Below, in pieces: positions 47,777-59,340 of a DNA stretch of 64,000 bases. Source of the stretch: Hemerocallis citrina (Eukaryota; Streptophyta; Magnoliopsida; Asparagales; Asphodelaceae); NCBI GenBank assembly GCA_017893485.1, contig CM030365.1, positions 45,688,458 through 45,752,457 of the forward strand, given 5' to 3'. A model generated the notes under the pieces. That model worked only from the letters and a program-made list of their open reading frames with translations. It did not search any database and was not told where the DNA came from. Each line of letters starts with the position of its first letter. Position 1 is the first letter of the stretch. The position numbers were made by a program, and so were the translations under genes.

Positions 47777-50700
47777 TTAAAAGGCATTAAGAGAGCGAAG
47801 GCATAGAAAGGCTTCATAAAGTCTACGACCGAAAAGAGCCTCTCTAGCTTCACTAATTAACGATGAGGACCAGAGATTGTAAAGAAATAAAAACTCCTCT
47901 ATAATGGTTTGAATAGAGGAGGCGCAATTACTAAATAACCTCTTATTTCTTTCCAACCAGATAATCCAGATAATAATTTGACCCGAGAGCACCTAAGATT
48001 TGCAGTATTTTTTGATTTGGGGAAGAATAGACCAACAAGAGAGTAAGTTGGGAGGGAGCGAGGGGAGTTCCCAAGCAAGAGAAGTAATTTTCCATAGCGG
48101 GCGTGAGAAGTCACAGCTCACAAACAGGTGGTCTGCTTCTTCGAAATGAATGGAGCAGAGCGGACACAATTGCCCCCATGCTAAGTTTCTCTTGTTGAGG
48201 ATTTCTGCAGTAAGCAGTCTATTGTTGAGAGCAAGTCAAGTGACAATTTTTACTTTAAGGGGAGCGCATGAGTGCCAAATGAATTCGGTTAAGGGGGAGG
48301 GAATACCTCTATAGTTAAGAAAGTGATAGAACGATTTAACCGAGAAACCACCCGCCGAGTTCCATCTCCAAGAAATATCTTCTTTTGGGCACCACTCGTA
48401 ATCGTTAAGAGAGGATAGGAGGATATTAAGATCAGACGTTAATTGAGTCGGGAGATTGACAGTGAAAAGGATAATCTAATGCCTTTGTGAATTAATGATA
48501 GTGAAGGATTCTGCTACCGTGTTAAGGGGATTGGATGCCAGGTGAAAGAGAGCAGGGAAAGCTGAGGCGAGTTGTGAATTACCAATCCACAGGTCAGACC
48601 AGAAGAAGGTCATGGATCAATCAAAACAGTCATGTTTGATGCCACATAGGAAAGCGACGGACGCTTTCCCTACTCCCTTCCAGAAAGGGGAGGCGTTGCG
48701 GTGGATACTGTGGGGAAAAGCCCACAACCTTCGACTAGAAAATCAGTTGGCCTTGATACTTTGGATCCAGGGTAAATGGTCGAATTTAAGGAATCTCCAA
48801 AGCCATTACCCAACAGTGCTATATTATGGTTTCTGAGGTTCAAAACCCCTAAGCCCCGTGCCCCTTTGGGGGAACAGACCAGTTTCCAGTTGGCTAGGTG
48901 AGACCCTGGCTTGTGATTGGACGAGCCAGACCAGAAGAAATTACTCCTAATCTGATATATTCTCTTGATGACCCAAGAAGGAATATAATAGAAGGACATC
49001 ATATAAAGAGGGATAGATGAAAGGACCGAGTTCAGGAGGATCAATCTACCTCCTCGGGAGAGGAGCTTACCCGTCCAAACATTAAGCCTGGATTCCACCT
49101 TATCCACCAAGGGCAACCAATCTGATCTGTGCAATTTACCCCATCTCAATGGGATACTCAAATACAAGATAGGGAAGGAAGCAGTAGGGTAGTTAATGAA
49201 GTTGGATATCTCGACCTGGCGATTGGGAGATCCTCCCAACCAGAGAACCAAAGATTTTTGAAAGTTGATCGAGAGACCCGAGGTAAGTTCAAAACAGTAA
49301 AGAAGAAGTTTCAAGTTACGGAGAGAGTGATGGTTAGGAAAATAATAGTGTCGTCTGCGTATTGCAGGTTCAGAGCACTAGGGAAGAGGCCCGAGTTACC
49401 AAGCCCTTCAATGGCCTGGGCCACCCTAGCTTTACTAAGAAGCTTACTAAAGACGTCAGCAACAAGGGAGAACAATAGAGACGAGAGCGGGTCACCCTGG
49501 CGAAGGCCACATTTGATTTTGAATTTGTGACCTTCGGATCCATTAATAACAATGGAAGAAGTGCTAGAGAAGAGGCTGGATTTAATCTTGGACCGAGGCC
49601 ACACTATCAAGGATAAAACGATCCTTGATAAAGCCCGATTGGGCCGAATCAATGACGGGGGAAATCACCGCGCTAAGCCTCGTGGAAAGGGCTTTCATGA
49701 TGATTTTGAAAGTGGTATTGATGAGGCTAATCGACCTAAAGTTTGTCACAGTGTGCGCTCCCAACATTTTAGGGATAAGCACGATGTGCGCAAAATTGAT
49801 GCGATCAAGAAAAAGCACCTTGATGAAGATCCGAGAAAATCCGAAAGAGGTCATCTTTAAGGCAGTGCTAGAACTTTTGGAAAAAAGAAAGCGGGGAATC
49901 CATCCGGGCCTGGCGCTGAATCGCTTTTTAAAGCGAAAACCGCCTATCTAATCTCCTCCAAAGAGAAGGGGACTTCAAGAGAAAAGATATCTAGAGCCAG
50001 CGGACTGTAAAGATGGTGCCAATCTAGGCCAATGGAGCGCTATTTGTATGAGCCAATCAAGTTTTTATAGAAGGAGAGAAAGGTCCGTTGTATCTCCCCA
50101 TCAGAGTGAAGTTTGACACCGTTTTCTGTAATCGACGAGATATGGTTACAACATTGTTTGTGGGATACAAAGTTATGAAAGAAAGCGGTATTGCTGTCAC
50201 CTTCCTTAATCCATCTCACTCTGGCTCTTTGAGCCCATTTTATGTGGTCCTGATAAAGGATGTTGGCATAATCATGCTTACAGGACAACCTTTCGGTACG
50301 AGCTGAGTCAAAAAGAGGGCCCAGCTCTTCCATCTTATCAAGGGATTCGATGGAAGACAGCAGAAAGTTCTTAAGGAAATTGGTGTTATACTGTCTGTTG
50401 TAATGCCAAATCTTACAACCGAATTTGATCGCGTGGAGCTTGAGAAGGATTCTACCCAGCCCCGACGATCTGGTAATAGCTGATAAGCATTCGTTAATTA
50501 GATTGACGAATAATTAGTCTTGTAACCAGAGCTTTTCGAAGCGGAATTTATGATGATAAGTAAAAGTGAAATTAGAATAAAGAACGATGGGCACATGGTC
50601 AGATGAGGGGTTGGGTAAAGCTTTGGAGAACGTGTTTTGAAACTGGTTAACCCAGGATTGGGAAACCAGGAACCGATCAAGTTTGGCCATCGTCGGAGAT

Positions 50701-51267
50701 TGACGCTGGTTGGACCAGGTAAACAATCTACCATTCAGAGGGATATCTGTCACCTGCAGAGCTCGAATGCAATCGTTGAAAGATGCGGACTGAAAACCAG
50801 AGGAGGGGGGTAGACCTTTCGAAGGAGAATCTGGTGGCATTAAAGTCCATACAGAGTACTCAAAGACCAAGGGTGAGAGGATGAAGCGATTGGAATTTGT
50901 TCCAAAAAATAGGGCGGCCATCCGAAGTGGAGGGCCCGTACACTGATATAACCGTGAGAGGGCAAATGAGGGACGTCCAGTGCAGTTGGACGATGAGGAA
51001 GAACTTAAGTCTTCGAACCGAGATAAGAGAAAAGACCGACTCTTTTAAACCGAAGAGAATACCTCCCCTAGATCCTCTCGCGCCAAGCGAAATCCATTTG
51101 GTGATAATGGATCCACCGATGGTGCGAAGGATAGAAGGGTAGGGGGAATCGATCTTCGATTCTTGGATAGAGATAAGGTCACAACGGGAAGAATTAATTA
51201 ATTGGAAAATTGCCCTTTGTTTAATGGGGCAATGGAGGCCCCGAATGTTCCAAGAAAGACTAATCAT
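47777..51267 (-). pseudogene. LINE ORF2: endonuclease, reverse transcriptase, zf-RVT (frameshifted)
   Basis: ATG 51267 opens the apurinic-type endonuclease (MISLSWNIRGL, then ISIQESKI, then ISVYGPS). The frame changes near 50900, where the second half (GRLFTWSNQ, then DRFLVS and SDHVPIVL) lies. RT pieces follow in alternating frames: WIKEGDSNTAFFH (about 50190), the SLINTTFKIIMKALSTRL region (about 49740), GLRQGDPLSSLLFSL and the catalytic YADD (49350-49361), then the thumb ('LYMMSFYYIPSWVIKRI'). A zf-RVT-like segment at about 48300-48110 ends in CPLCSIHFEEADHLF. The last readable block is WIIWLERNKRLF. At least four frameshifts. It would nick target DNA and prime reverse transcription. Confidence 0.88.
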
Positions 51268-51386
51268 TGACCAATCGATGCTCCCGAACTCTGATACATT
51301 CCCTCTACCTGATAGAGGAAATCAAAGAGGGATTGTCCGATACAAAGCTAAAGCCCATAATTTGAGCATTGTTAGCCATTTGTTGA

Positions 51387-53600
51387 TCAGAGAACCAATC
51401 GAATTGGGGATGGAATATAGAACCCAATTCGTGATCCTGCTGAATAGGGGAGAGAGAAGGTTTTGCACCTGGAGAGACTGATGCTAAAGGGGGGGAGCCA
51501 GGAGAATAAGTAGAAGGAGCTATTGAATATTTTTTTAGCCATGATCCGGGCATTAGACCGGATAAAGCGGAGAGGGGATTTACCTCCCGGCAATAGGTTA
51601 AAGTCGAGGCCTCCAGAAACCTCCACTGAATCCCTAAGAGTGGGGCTGTCGATAGAGGCAATAGTGGAGGGAAAAGAAGGGGTCAAAGAGTCAACCACGA
51701 GTGAAGGCATTAACTTATCGGCTTGAAGTACAGCATCAGGAGAGTAGCCATTGGGTGTAGAACCACCCAGCTTGGCCTCCATTGCTGCCCTCAGATCAAG
51801 GGAAAGCCAAACGGAGATAGACGGGTCGATAGGAGGAAGGATAATGGACTGGGGAGGTGTTAAAGAGAGATCGGGGACACACCAGATAAATTCCATGAGC
51901 CAATTAGAAACGAAAAGAACACACTGAGTAAAATTAAACGAAAAACAAACTGGGGATACCTGTTTTAGAGAGGGCTCACGCTTAAGCTCCGCTTCCTCTT
52001 CATCAAGCAAATTGTCTTGATCTATCCAGCCGTCTTCTTTAGACAAGAATGGCTTTCTGACCTTGATAGGAGGAAGGGACGGAGACGACGCATTAATGCA
52101 GGGGAAGTGCGCTTGCCTTTGAAACTTCTCCCAGTCGAAAGCAAAATGGGGGTTGGTTTCCCAAGGGGGCCACTGCGAGGCAGGAGAAGGATGCTTGGTC
52201 GCGGGAGGAGGGGATGATGGATGGATAGCAAGGGATGGGATCTCCATGGGAGTAGACTTAGTAGTAGTGGACGTGGAAGGACGTGGAGGGAGGGAGGTAG
52301 ATGAGGAAGTGAGAGCGGCCGACATCTTCCCCGAATTTTGAGATGCAATATCGGGGTTGATCCAAACGAGGTTCGGAGCTTTGGAGGGAGAGAACTTGTT
52401 GCTGCTAGGGGCGACAAAGTGCTTGGTTGAAGCAGGGACATTCTTCCTTGAAGAGTGCTTTTGAGACCCTTTCCACCCTGTTTTGGAAAATGAGGAAGAA
52501 CCAGGGTGGAAAGGAACGGGGGCCGTGGAGAGCTTGGGGGCAGGCTTCGGAGCACTAATGGATGGCAAAGACGAGGGATCACTAGGGTGAGCCACGTCAT
52601 GATATTGGACGGCGACCGTGAAGGAGTTAAAATTGTCTTTCAAAAAGTAAACCTCGATGCGTTCTTTACACAAAGGGACTCTAAAAATAGCCTCCACTTG
52701 AAGACAACCTGAAGCTAACTTAGCCGAAGAAGAGATGCTAATAACCTCTCCAATACATTTGGACATTTCACCCACCAGACGCAAGGAAGAAAAAAAGGGA
52801 GGGAGCCCAAGCAATGTAATCTTGGTGGTAGAAGAACCAATAGCTTGTGTCGGCGGGGTAAACTGAACCCATCTTCAGATGGTCAGGGAGATAGCTCCAA
52901 TCGCTAGGGAGGAGTTATCGATAAGTTCTTCTAGAACTTTGGGAGACGGGCAATGGATAACCAAGTTGCCATTAGAACAAGTGCTGAGGACCCAGTCCCA
53001 GTCTTTGACATTGCAAGAGATAGAGAGGAAAGAGTTTAGAGTGAACAAGGGGATAGTACCTCCACTGAAGGATATAGCTCCATAGGTATCAAAAAATTTG
53101 AGCCTATCCGTCAAATCCCAATGCTAAAAGAAAACCTGGGTGATAGCTGGTTTAGTTAGTAGGGAGGACCAGATCCTCAGACGGAGCGTGAGCAGGGAGT
53201 GGAGGGATATCAATGAGACAGCTAGCAATCGGGGGCGTGGGCAGTAAAGGAGACCTGGTCGACACCTTCTGCTTCTTAGCTTTGATGGTCCAATCATCCG
53301 CTAGCTTACGCTACAGGGAAGAGAAATCGAGAGCTGCCAGAACTTGCTCTGATATGGGGACTCCCACTGTGAGACCCAATAACTTCTGAAAGTGAAGCAT
53401 CGCGAACAACCATGACCAGGTTTAGAGCAAAATAAACCTTTCATCTTGAGAAAGCAAAATTTCTTAACATGCCCTAGTTGTAGACACTGGAAACATCGAA
53501 GAGGAGAACGGAGAGATTGGGGTAGAGAGGAGATAGAAGATGAGGAGTTAGGAGAAGGATAGTGGTGGGAGAATGGGAGATCCCAAACCAGAGACCTCAA
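51387..53600 (-). pseudogene. LINE ORF1: zinc knuckles and DUF4283-like RNA-binding domain
   Basis: In one frame: a CCHC knuckle (CFQCLQLGHVKKFC) and a partial second one (LFCSKPGHGCSRC) at about 53400-53490, stops, then a DUF4283-like region (53114-52875, then on to about 52660, with 'VKDWDWVLSTCSNGNLVIHC' and 'KCIGEVISISSSAKLASGCL'), an in-frame TGA near 52875, and a long Ser/Pro-rich tail to 51387. The knuckles precede the DUF4283-like part here. ORF1 proteins of plant L1 bind element RNA. The start codon is uncertain. Confidence 0.72.
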
Positions 53601-54072
53601 CGCTGGCTAAACAAAATGAAACACAAAGCAAACTTACAGTGATTGGAGCACTAGAGAGCTGAGGGGCAGAGACCACAGCCAAAGAAGACCAAACCTACGG
53701 GACGAGCGATGAAAGGGAGGAAGGCATGCCGAACTAACCTCCGATGATGGAGCAGGGACACCTACTAACAACCGGAAGAAACAGCACAGGGGCTGAGATT
53801 CACAAAACAGGCGCTTGAGAGTAGGACGGCGCTACCACAGCAGACTCCACAGGAGAGAAAGAGCTGCGGGGGAGCGAAAGGGGTCGGAACGGGAGATGAT
53901 ACAATAGGCTCTTGAAAAGGGAATAGAGTGCTTGAAGGGAGGAAAAACTTTAAAGAAGGGAAGGGGCGGGTGCAATGAGAAGGGACGCCGGATCTGCTGA
54001 GTCAACGAGAGAGGAAGGAAGAAGAAGCTCACTTCTTAGTACAGTGTAAGTTAGAAAAATAAAAGTGCATCA
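53601..54072 (-). other. 5' leader of the LINE
   Basis: C/T-rich on the minus strand, no domain. The short ORF 53832-54032 shows no recognisable motif. The element begins at 54072 beside the target duplication. Confidence 0.6.
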
Positions 54073-54174
54073 TATTGAATATATTGTTGAATTGATCAGA
54101 TAAAACGCTGTAGTCATTCGCTGGGACAATGTCATGTACTCGTATTCCATATTTTTGGGAAGCGGGGTGTGACA
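54073..54174 (+). repeat. LINE duplication (right copy) and last segment of solo LTR D1
   Basis: 54073-54088 is the second TATTGAATATATTGTT. 54089-54174 continues D1 and ends 'agcggggtgtgaca', the same end as D2. AATCA follows as D1's right target flank. Confidence 0.85.
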
Positions 54175-54179
54175 AATCA

Positions 54180-54189
54180 AGGCGCTACA
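54180..54189 (+). repeat. Last ten bases of C 3' LTR
   Basis: AGGCGCTACA joins to 'gtttacaaaaatc' at 31574-31588 to give the same LTR end as in A ('aaatcggggtgctaca'), showing that D1 sits ten bases inside the end of C. Confidence 0.75.
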
Positions 54190-54204
54190 CCGGTCTTTAA
54201 CATG

Positions 54205-54830
54205 CATGTTTGCGAGTTGTGGAAGCGCGAGTCACGATTTTGGACATTAAACCTGTTGTTTGGATATTTTAACGATTCGTGAGAGCAGTTCAAGTGGCGA
54301 GTCATGTTCCGAATTTTCTTTTTTACGAGTTGCTAGAGCGAGTCTAAGCCACAAGTTTTGTACTCCGAACTTGCAGTTTTAAAAGTTTTAACGAGTCGTA
54401 GGTGCAGTTCGAGTGGTGAGTCAAGTTATGAACTTTTTGTTTTGCAAATTGCGAGAGCGACTCCGAGCCACTTATTTGGACTTTGAATTTGTTGTTTTAA
54501 AGAGTTTAACGAGTTGTTGGTGTAGTTCGAGTGGTGAGTCGAGTTCTCAACTTTCTTGTTTTGCGAGTTGCGAGAGCGACTCCGAGCAATTTTTTTTGGA
54601 CTTTGAATTTGTTGTTTTAAAGATTTTGAGGAGTTGTGGGAGTAGTTCGACTGGCATGTCGAGCTCTGAACTTGTTGTTTTGCGAGTTGTGAGAGAATCT
54701 GAGCTAGGGGTTTTGGACTCCGAACTTGTTGTTTTAAACTTAGCTAGTTGTGGAAGTAACTCTAGGGAACAGTTAGACTCCGAACTTCCTATTTAAGGAG
54801 TTAATGAGTTGTTTGCTTAGCTCGAGAGAG
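54205..54830 (-). repeat. 113-119 bp tandem array in the 3' region of H
   Basis: Units start with GCGAGTTG or ACGAGTTG at about 54212, 54325, 54444, 54563 and 54682, with a partial sixth near 54795. Each unit is itself two diverged halves of about 59 bp, the second starting 'aacgagttg...gttcgagtgg'. The ORF at 54413-54796 is just the array read through. Confidence 0.88.
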
Positions 54831-55018
54831 AAGGGTGACACCTAACTCATTGTCCATGTTCATAAGGTTGTACAAGATATTTGCAAAAGTAAATAATAAG
54901 TTTTTATTGAAAAGATGAACCTAAGTGGTTGCCTTAATAACTCACCATTATTACATGATCTGGTCATTACAAGGGTCAGTTTAATTATAAATAGAAAACT
55001 TACTACGGGAGGAGGGTG
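54831..55018 (-). other. 3' untranslated region of H between array and pol end
   Basis: No gene seen; AT-rich, with a small inverted repeat 'gggtgttaagcaccc' at about 55014-55028 overlapping the pol stop. Confidence 0.5.
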
Positions 55019-55563
55019 TTAAGCACCCTCGTTGTACTTCATGAGGTGCTCGGCATTCCAAGTTCTTGGTATCTTCTTGCCCCCTAGGTCATCGGTAAGC
55101 CCAGGGATGGAAGACTTGGGAGACCTATTATGGTCATTTCCAGTTTGGAGCATGCTTCCCATTCTTGCACAGATTGGACATTTCAAGCTTCCAAATGACC
55201 AAGTCCCCTTCTTTGAGGTTTGAGGAGCAAACCTTGTTGTTCTAGTAGTTATCCACCTACTGTAGATAGATACTTCGTCATAGGGAGGGTTTCTCATGAC
55301 CCTCCTAAATGAGATTGAGGTTGTTTTGGAGATCATTAAAGTTATGGTCTTCATTGAAAGAGAGAAGGCGGGGGGAAGGAAGTCCAACCTCTAAGGGGAT
55401 CAATTCTTCGAGGTTGAACGGGGACTCATCTATTGAGGTTTTCTTTGAGGTACTATATGACCAAAGTACGCTTGGGAGCTCTTCGACCTATTGTCCGTTG
55501 GTGGCGTTGTCTAACCTCTTTTGGAGGCCATCAAGAATATACCGGTCGACATTTTTGGCCTAA
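55019..55563 (-). pseudogene. H pol C terminus (end of integrase)
   Basis: The frame ending at 55019 reads GKKIPRTWNAEHLMKYNEGA, the usual end of TAT/Athila pol. The segment KKGTWSF with Trp in place of a DLVLR-like block and KCPICARMGSM lie before it. Upstream sequence to 55563 is integrase with stops; it continues past D2 at 58663. Confidence 0.75.
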
Positions 55564-55568
55564 CCATT
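55564..55568. other. Target-site duplication of D2, left copy (CCATT)
   Basis: CCATT before TGTAACTACC and again at 58658-58662. Confidence 0.9.
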
Positions 55569-58500
55569 TGTAACTACCATTTTTGCTATTTTCTTTTTTC
55601 CCCTTTTGTAATATTTTATTTGAAATTGAATAAAATACTCAAATTTTGTTCTTGATTATTTCAATTAAATCTTGTTCATGGAATTCTCTATTCTTCTCGT
55701 TGAACTGTTCTTATTGATTCTATTTTCTTCTATTTAATTGTGGGTATTTTTATTTGAACCTTGTTGATTTAGATCCATCTCTTATTGAACCCTAAAACCC
55801 AATTCCAATTGTTCTTGACCCAAAACCACTATTATTGGATCTTAAACCGCTAATCCAACACCCTAATTGTACCATATAAATACAACTCTACTGCAAACCC
55901 TCAAAATTGCACAATTTTGAAACCCTAGCCGCATTTTCTCTTTCCTCTCTGTTTCCGTCGACAGCAACCACCCAATCTCGAATCCCTGAGCGCTGATGTC
56001 GTTTGCTGCCCCTTCTGTCGACGTCGAACCCCAATTCGTCGTCGACGTCGACCCCCAATTCGCCGTCGATGCCTCCACTAGTTGCCAGCACCGCTGCCCT
56101 CCTTGGCCGTTGTGCTGCTGTCTCTACTCCTTGTCACTGTTGTCTCTTTGTTATTGTGTAATTGTTGAGTTCTCACTTGTACTGTTGCTGCTTTGGCTCT
56201 TTACTTTTGCATGTGTATTACAGGTGTTAAATTGGTTAGTTCGTGGGTTCTTTTCTCCGGGATCCTTATCCCATTATTCTTGGTATTCGTTTTCACCGAT
56301 TATAAGGCAAGGCACCGTCCGCTTGAATTGTTAATTGTATCAAATTCAAGTTTCTTCGAAATTCTTGCAAGTAGATCCTATTGATTATCTTCGTTGGGTC
56401 TATTGAGGGTTTACATGAGCTAACCCAAATATTCTTGACATCGTGCCACTTTTGACTCTAAAGATTAGATCTTTCATGCAGTTATGTAGAATTGATAATA
56501 GGGTTAATCGTATAATCATGGCACAAATAAATTATTGTAGAAATAATTGTTAGGTTGTATGTTTGATTGATTGATTGTTGTTGGTTGATGATAGATTGAT
56601 ATATGAGTGTGTTCTAATTTTATTCATGTTATTTTTGCACCCATCATGCTGATTATGTAGTTTTATCGACTAATAGAATTGATACCCATCATGTTTAATT
56701 AATTTATTTCAAGAAAACTAAACAAAACCTATATATTGCTTGTTGGCTTGTATGTTGACTGTTGTTTCTAAACAAGTGAATGATCTTAAAATGAATTTAT
56801 TTATGAATAAGAAATGTAGCCTTATCTTTCTAGTATATTCAAGATGTAAAACGATCTTAAAATGAATTGCTTTCAGATTTTCAGATTCTTGTATATTTGC
56901 ATGCTTAAACAGTAAAAAGGTTGATTAAATGATAAAATTTTACTCTAAAAATTTCCTGATTGTTGCTTAACATGTTTAAGAGTCTAGAAACTATTTTTAA
57001 TGAATTTAGTATTGAGTTTTTACTGAATCAAAAATTATAACAACATGAAGTCGAAATTCTGCCTGAACATGAAATCTGAAAAGAACAATGTGGTTGACCT
57101 AGCTACTGTTGTCGGATTTTGAACATTAAATATGCATTGGAACCGTGTAGAAGTCTAGTTTCTAGAATTTCTGATAGGTTCAGTTTTTGAGTTCTGAAAC
57201 AGCAGGAAACTGTATTTTTGTACAGACTACTCTGGCTGTACAGAATTTTATATTTTAGATTTTGGTAGATTAATTATTCTTATATAGTAATATTGAATAA
57301 ATTAATGCATTGTATGATCCTAATGAGTTATTTTCATCATTCTAATTTTCCTACTTCATGTTACCATCCTATTGTTTTTCTATTGATACTATCGTTCATC
57401 GAAATGTCCATTGATTGTATATTGTATTGTTGAATTGATAAATACTTAATAAGCCGGGATTTAAAGGGTGATTTAAGTAGTGAATGATGTAGAGACTGTA
57501 CTTGGAGGAGGGGCCCGTGTTTCCCTAAATAATATTCCGGCTATTGTTTTATCGTGTGATTGTGGATTATGGCCATAACCCAATCTATCGGGTACCATAT
57601 CGTTGCCGATGATCGTATTGTACACCGAAAGGTGAATAGTGTTTACTGTTGCCCAGCACATGATCTACGGAGTACACCACTTAAGTCTAAACGAAATTGA
57701 ATGTATGCATCGAACCTGTGGTATGGAACATATGGGACACAGTAGTGCATGCATTAGTTAGGATTGAAATAATTAACAGACATAAGGATTGACACATCAC
57801 CGACATTGCATATTGTTCATCATTGTTTCTGTTGATATCGAATATTGGCTAAGTATTACCATTATTGATCATTGATTATTGTTACCGAATATTGAATCTT
57901 TATTTATAGTCATTGCATCGATTACCGTGATATGGATTATTGCTATCATGCCATGTTATTGATTCCTATTGATCAATTGATTCATTGTTATACCATTATT
58001 CCATTGTTCCTTGCTTTTTCTACTTGCTGTCCATGACTTGGTCTAAGGACAATTTTTTTTCTCTTTTTAGATGAAGTGTTCACAGGTAATGAAAAAGAAT
58101 TGCCTACTGGGATTGGAGAACAGACATTCTAAAGACCAACATAAGTCTCTTTCTCATATTTATGTTACGAAGAAAAGTACAAAAATGAAAAAAAAAGATC
58201 ATTTTTCCTTATTTGATCGTATTAAAAAGAAACTTTGGGATTGCTAAATCACAGACGAGATAAATATAGAAAGCAACAGAACCATCATAGTATTTTTTTA
58301 CTCTTACGATATGAAAAGAAGGGTGGTAAATGGATCATGCTTTTTAATTGCTTATTGCTTTAATGAACTTTTTGTATTGAGACTTGTTACTATTGTATTA
58401 GGATTTATTATTGTATTGGGCTTATGTCCCAGATTTTATTATTGTTCCAGATGTTGGATTATTATTATATTTAGATATTTTTATTGCTTCATTCCAAATA

Positions 58501-58657
58501 TTATTGTTCATGAGATTATTATTATTGATTGCGCATTTGTTCTGTATTGATTATATTGTTGAGTTAATCAGATAAAAAGCTTATGGATGACGTTAGTCAT
58601 TCGCTGGGTCAATGTTATGTACTCGTATTTCGTATTTTTGGGAAGCGGAGCGTGACA
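55569..58657 (+). repeat. Solo LTR D2
   Basis: 3089 bp, TGTAACTACC to CGTGACA, flanked by perfect CCATT copies, with no primer site or coding region on either side. It is therefore a solo LTR left by recombination between the two LTRs of an element. TATAAATA is at 55875-55882. The leader ends in AAGGCAAGG (about 56304). The body is AT-rich, with ATTGATT-rich sequence at 57850-58000. Collinear with D1, clearly diverged. No ORF inside is credible. Confidence 0.9.
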
Positions 58658-58662
58658 CCATT

Positions 58663-59340
58663 GGTTTGGTGATGTGAGATCGATGATAAGTACTGTTCGA
58701 TCCCCAAATTAGTGCAAAACTTACTTAATCCCTTGCCAATGGATTCTCATCCATTGTCGTTGATGAGGATTCGGGGGATCCCGAACCTACATACGATGTT
58801 CTTCTAGGAAAAAAGTGATGAATTTTGTGCTTTGTGATAGAAGCTAGTAGTTCTGCCTTAATCCACTTTGTGAAGTGATCAATGGTTACCACAAGGAAGT
58901 TCATTTACCTAGTAAAGATGGGAAACTATCTGAGTAAGTTCATTCGCTACATGGCAAAGGAGATAGGGCTTGACATGGAGCTGAAGTTGGCTTGAGGCAC
59001 CATCTTGATGGAGGAGTACTTCGAGCAAGAGGTGCATAGAAGGAAGTACTATTGGGCGTTGTAGTGGAGTGTGGGCCAACAATACCAGTGGTTGAAAAAT
59101 TTTCATGCGAGGGACCTTACTCCTGGTGGCTACCACTGATTCCTTCGTGTACTTCTCCAAGGGCATAGTTTTCCTCCTCGAGGGAAAGGCATCACCAATA
59201 AGGTCTTGCGTCCACTAGTGTGTAGGAACTCTTCTGGAGAACCCCTTCAATAGAAGTATATCTTTCATCCCTCACCCGGATCATTCTTGCTTCCATGGGA
59301 TCTACCAAAAGGTTCCTTAGTCGAGGAAGTCGATCAAGGG
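58663..59340 (-). pseudogene. H integrase, N-terminal part
   Basis: The core block DHFTKW is encoded at 58863-58880 (minus), preceded by a TAT-type 'LVV.I' strand. Further blocks between 58680 and 58860 (ASITKHKI, LEEHR, VRDPPNPHQ) are readable with substitutions. The zinc region (58900-59300) is too changed to trace fully. D2 interrupts the domain at 58658. Confidence 0.72.

Larger units (their letters stand above)
46732..54072 (-). mobile_element. L1-type LINE, full length, minus strand
   Basis: About 7.3 kb between 16-bp duplications. The 3' end on the minus strand is a short poly(A) (plus-strand T run 46729-46739). Order on the minus strand: leader, ORF1 with zinc knuckles and a DUF4283-like domain, ORF2 with endonuclease, YADD reverse transcriptase and zf-RVT-like region, then an untranslated tail. 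That is the plant L1 plan. Frameshifts in ORF2 and a stop in ORF1 disable it. It inserted into D1. Confidence 0.92.

Noticed and set aside
48612..50306. Plus-strand ORFs within the LINE
   Set aside because: Antisense shadows of the LINE reverse transcriptase and endonuclease.
52017..52712. Plus- and minus-strand ORFs overlapping the LINE ORF1 tail
   Set aside because: Low-complexity Ser/Pro-rich coding sequence keeps other frames open; only the frame continuous with DUF4283 is credible.
54413..54796. 127-codon repetitive ORF
   Set aside because: It is the 119-bp tandem array of H read in one frame; the unit length leaves it open by chance.
31589..58657. D1 and D2 as the two LTRs of one element with a 1.4-kb interior
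   Set aside because: D2 has its own perfect CCATT duplication, D1 has AATCG/AATCA, and the sequence between them has no primer site after D1 and reads as element H on the opposite strand.
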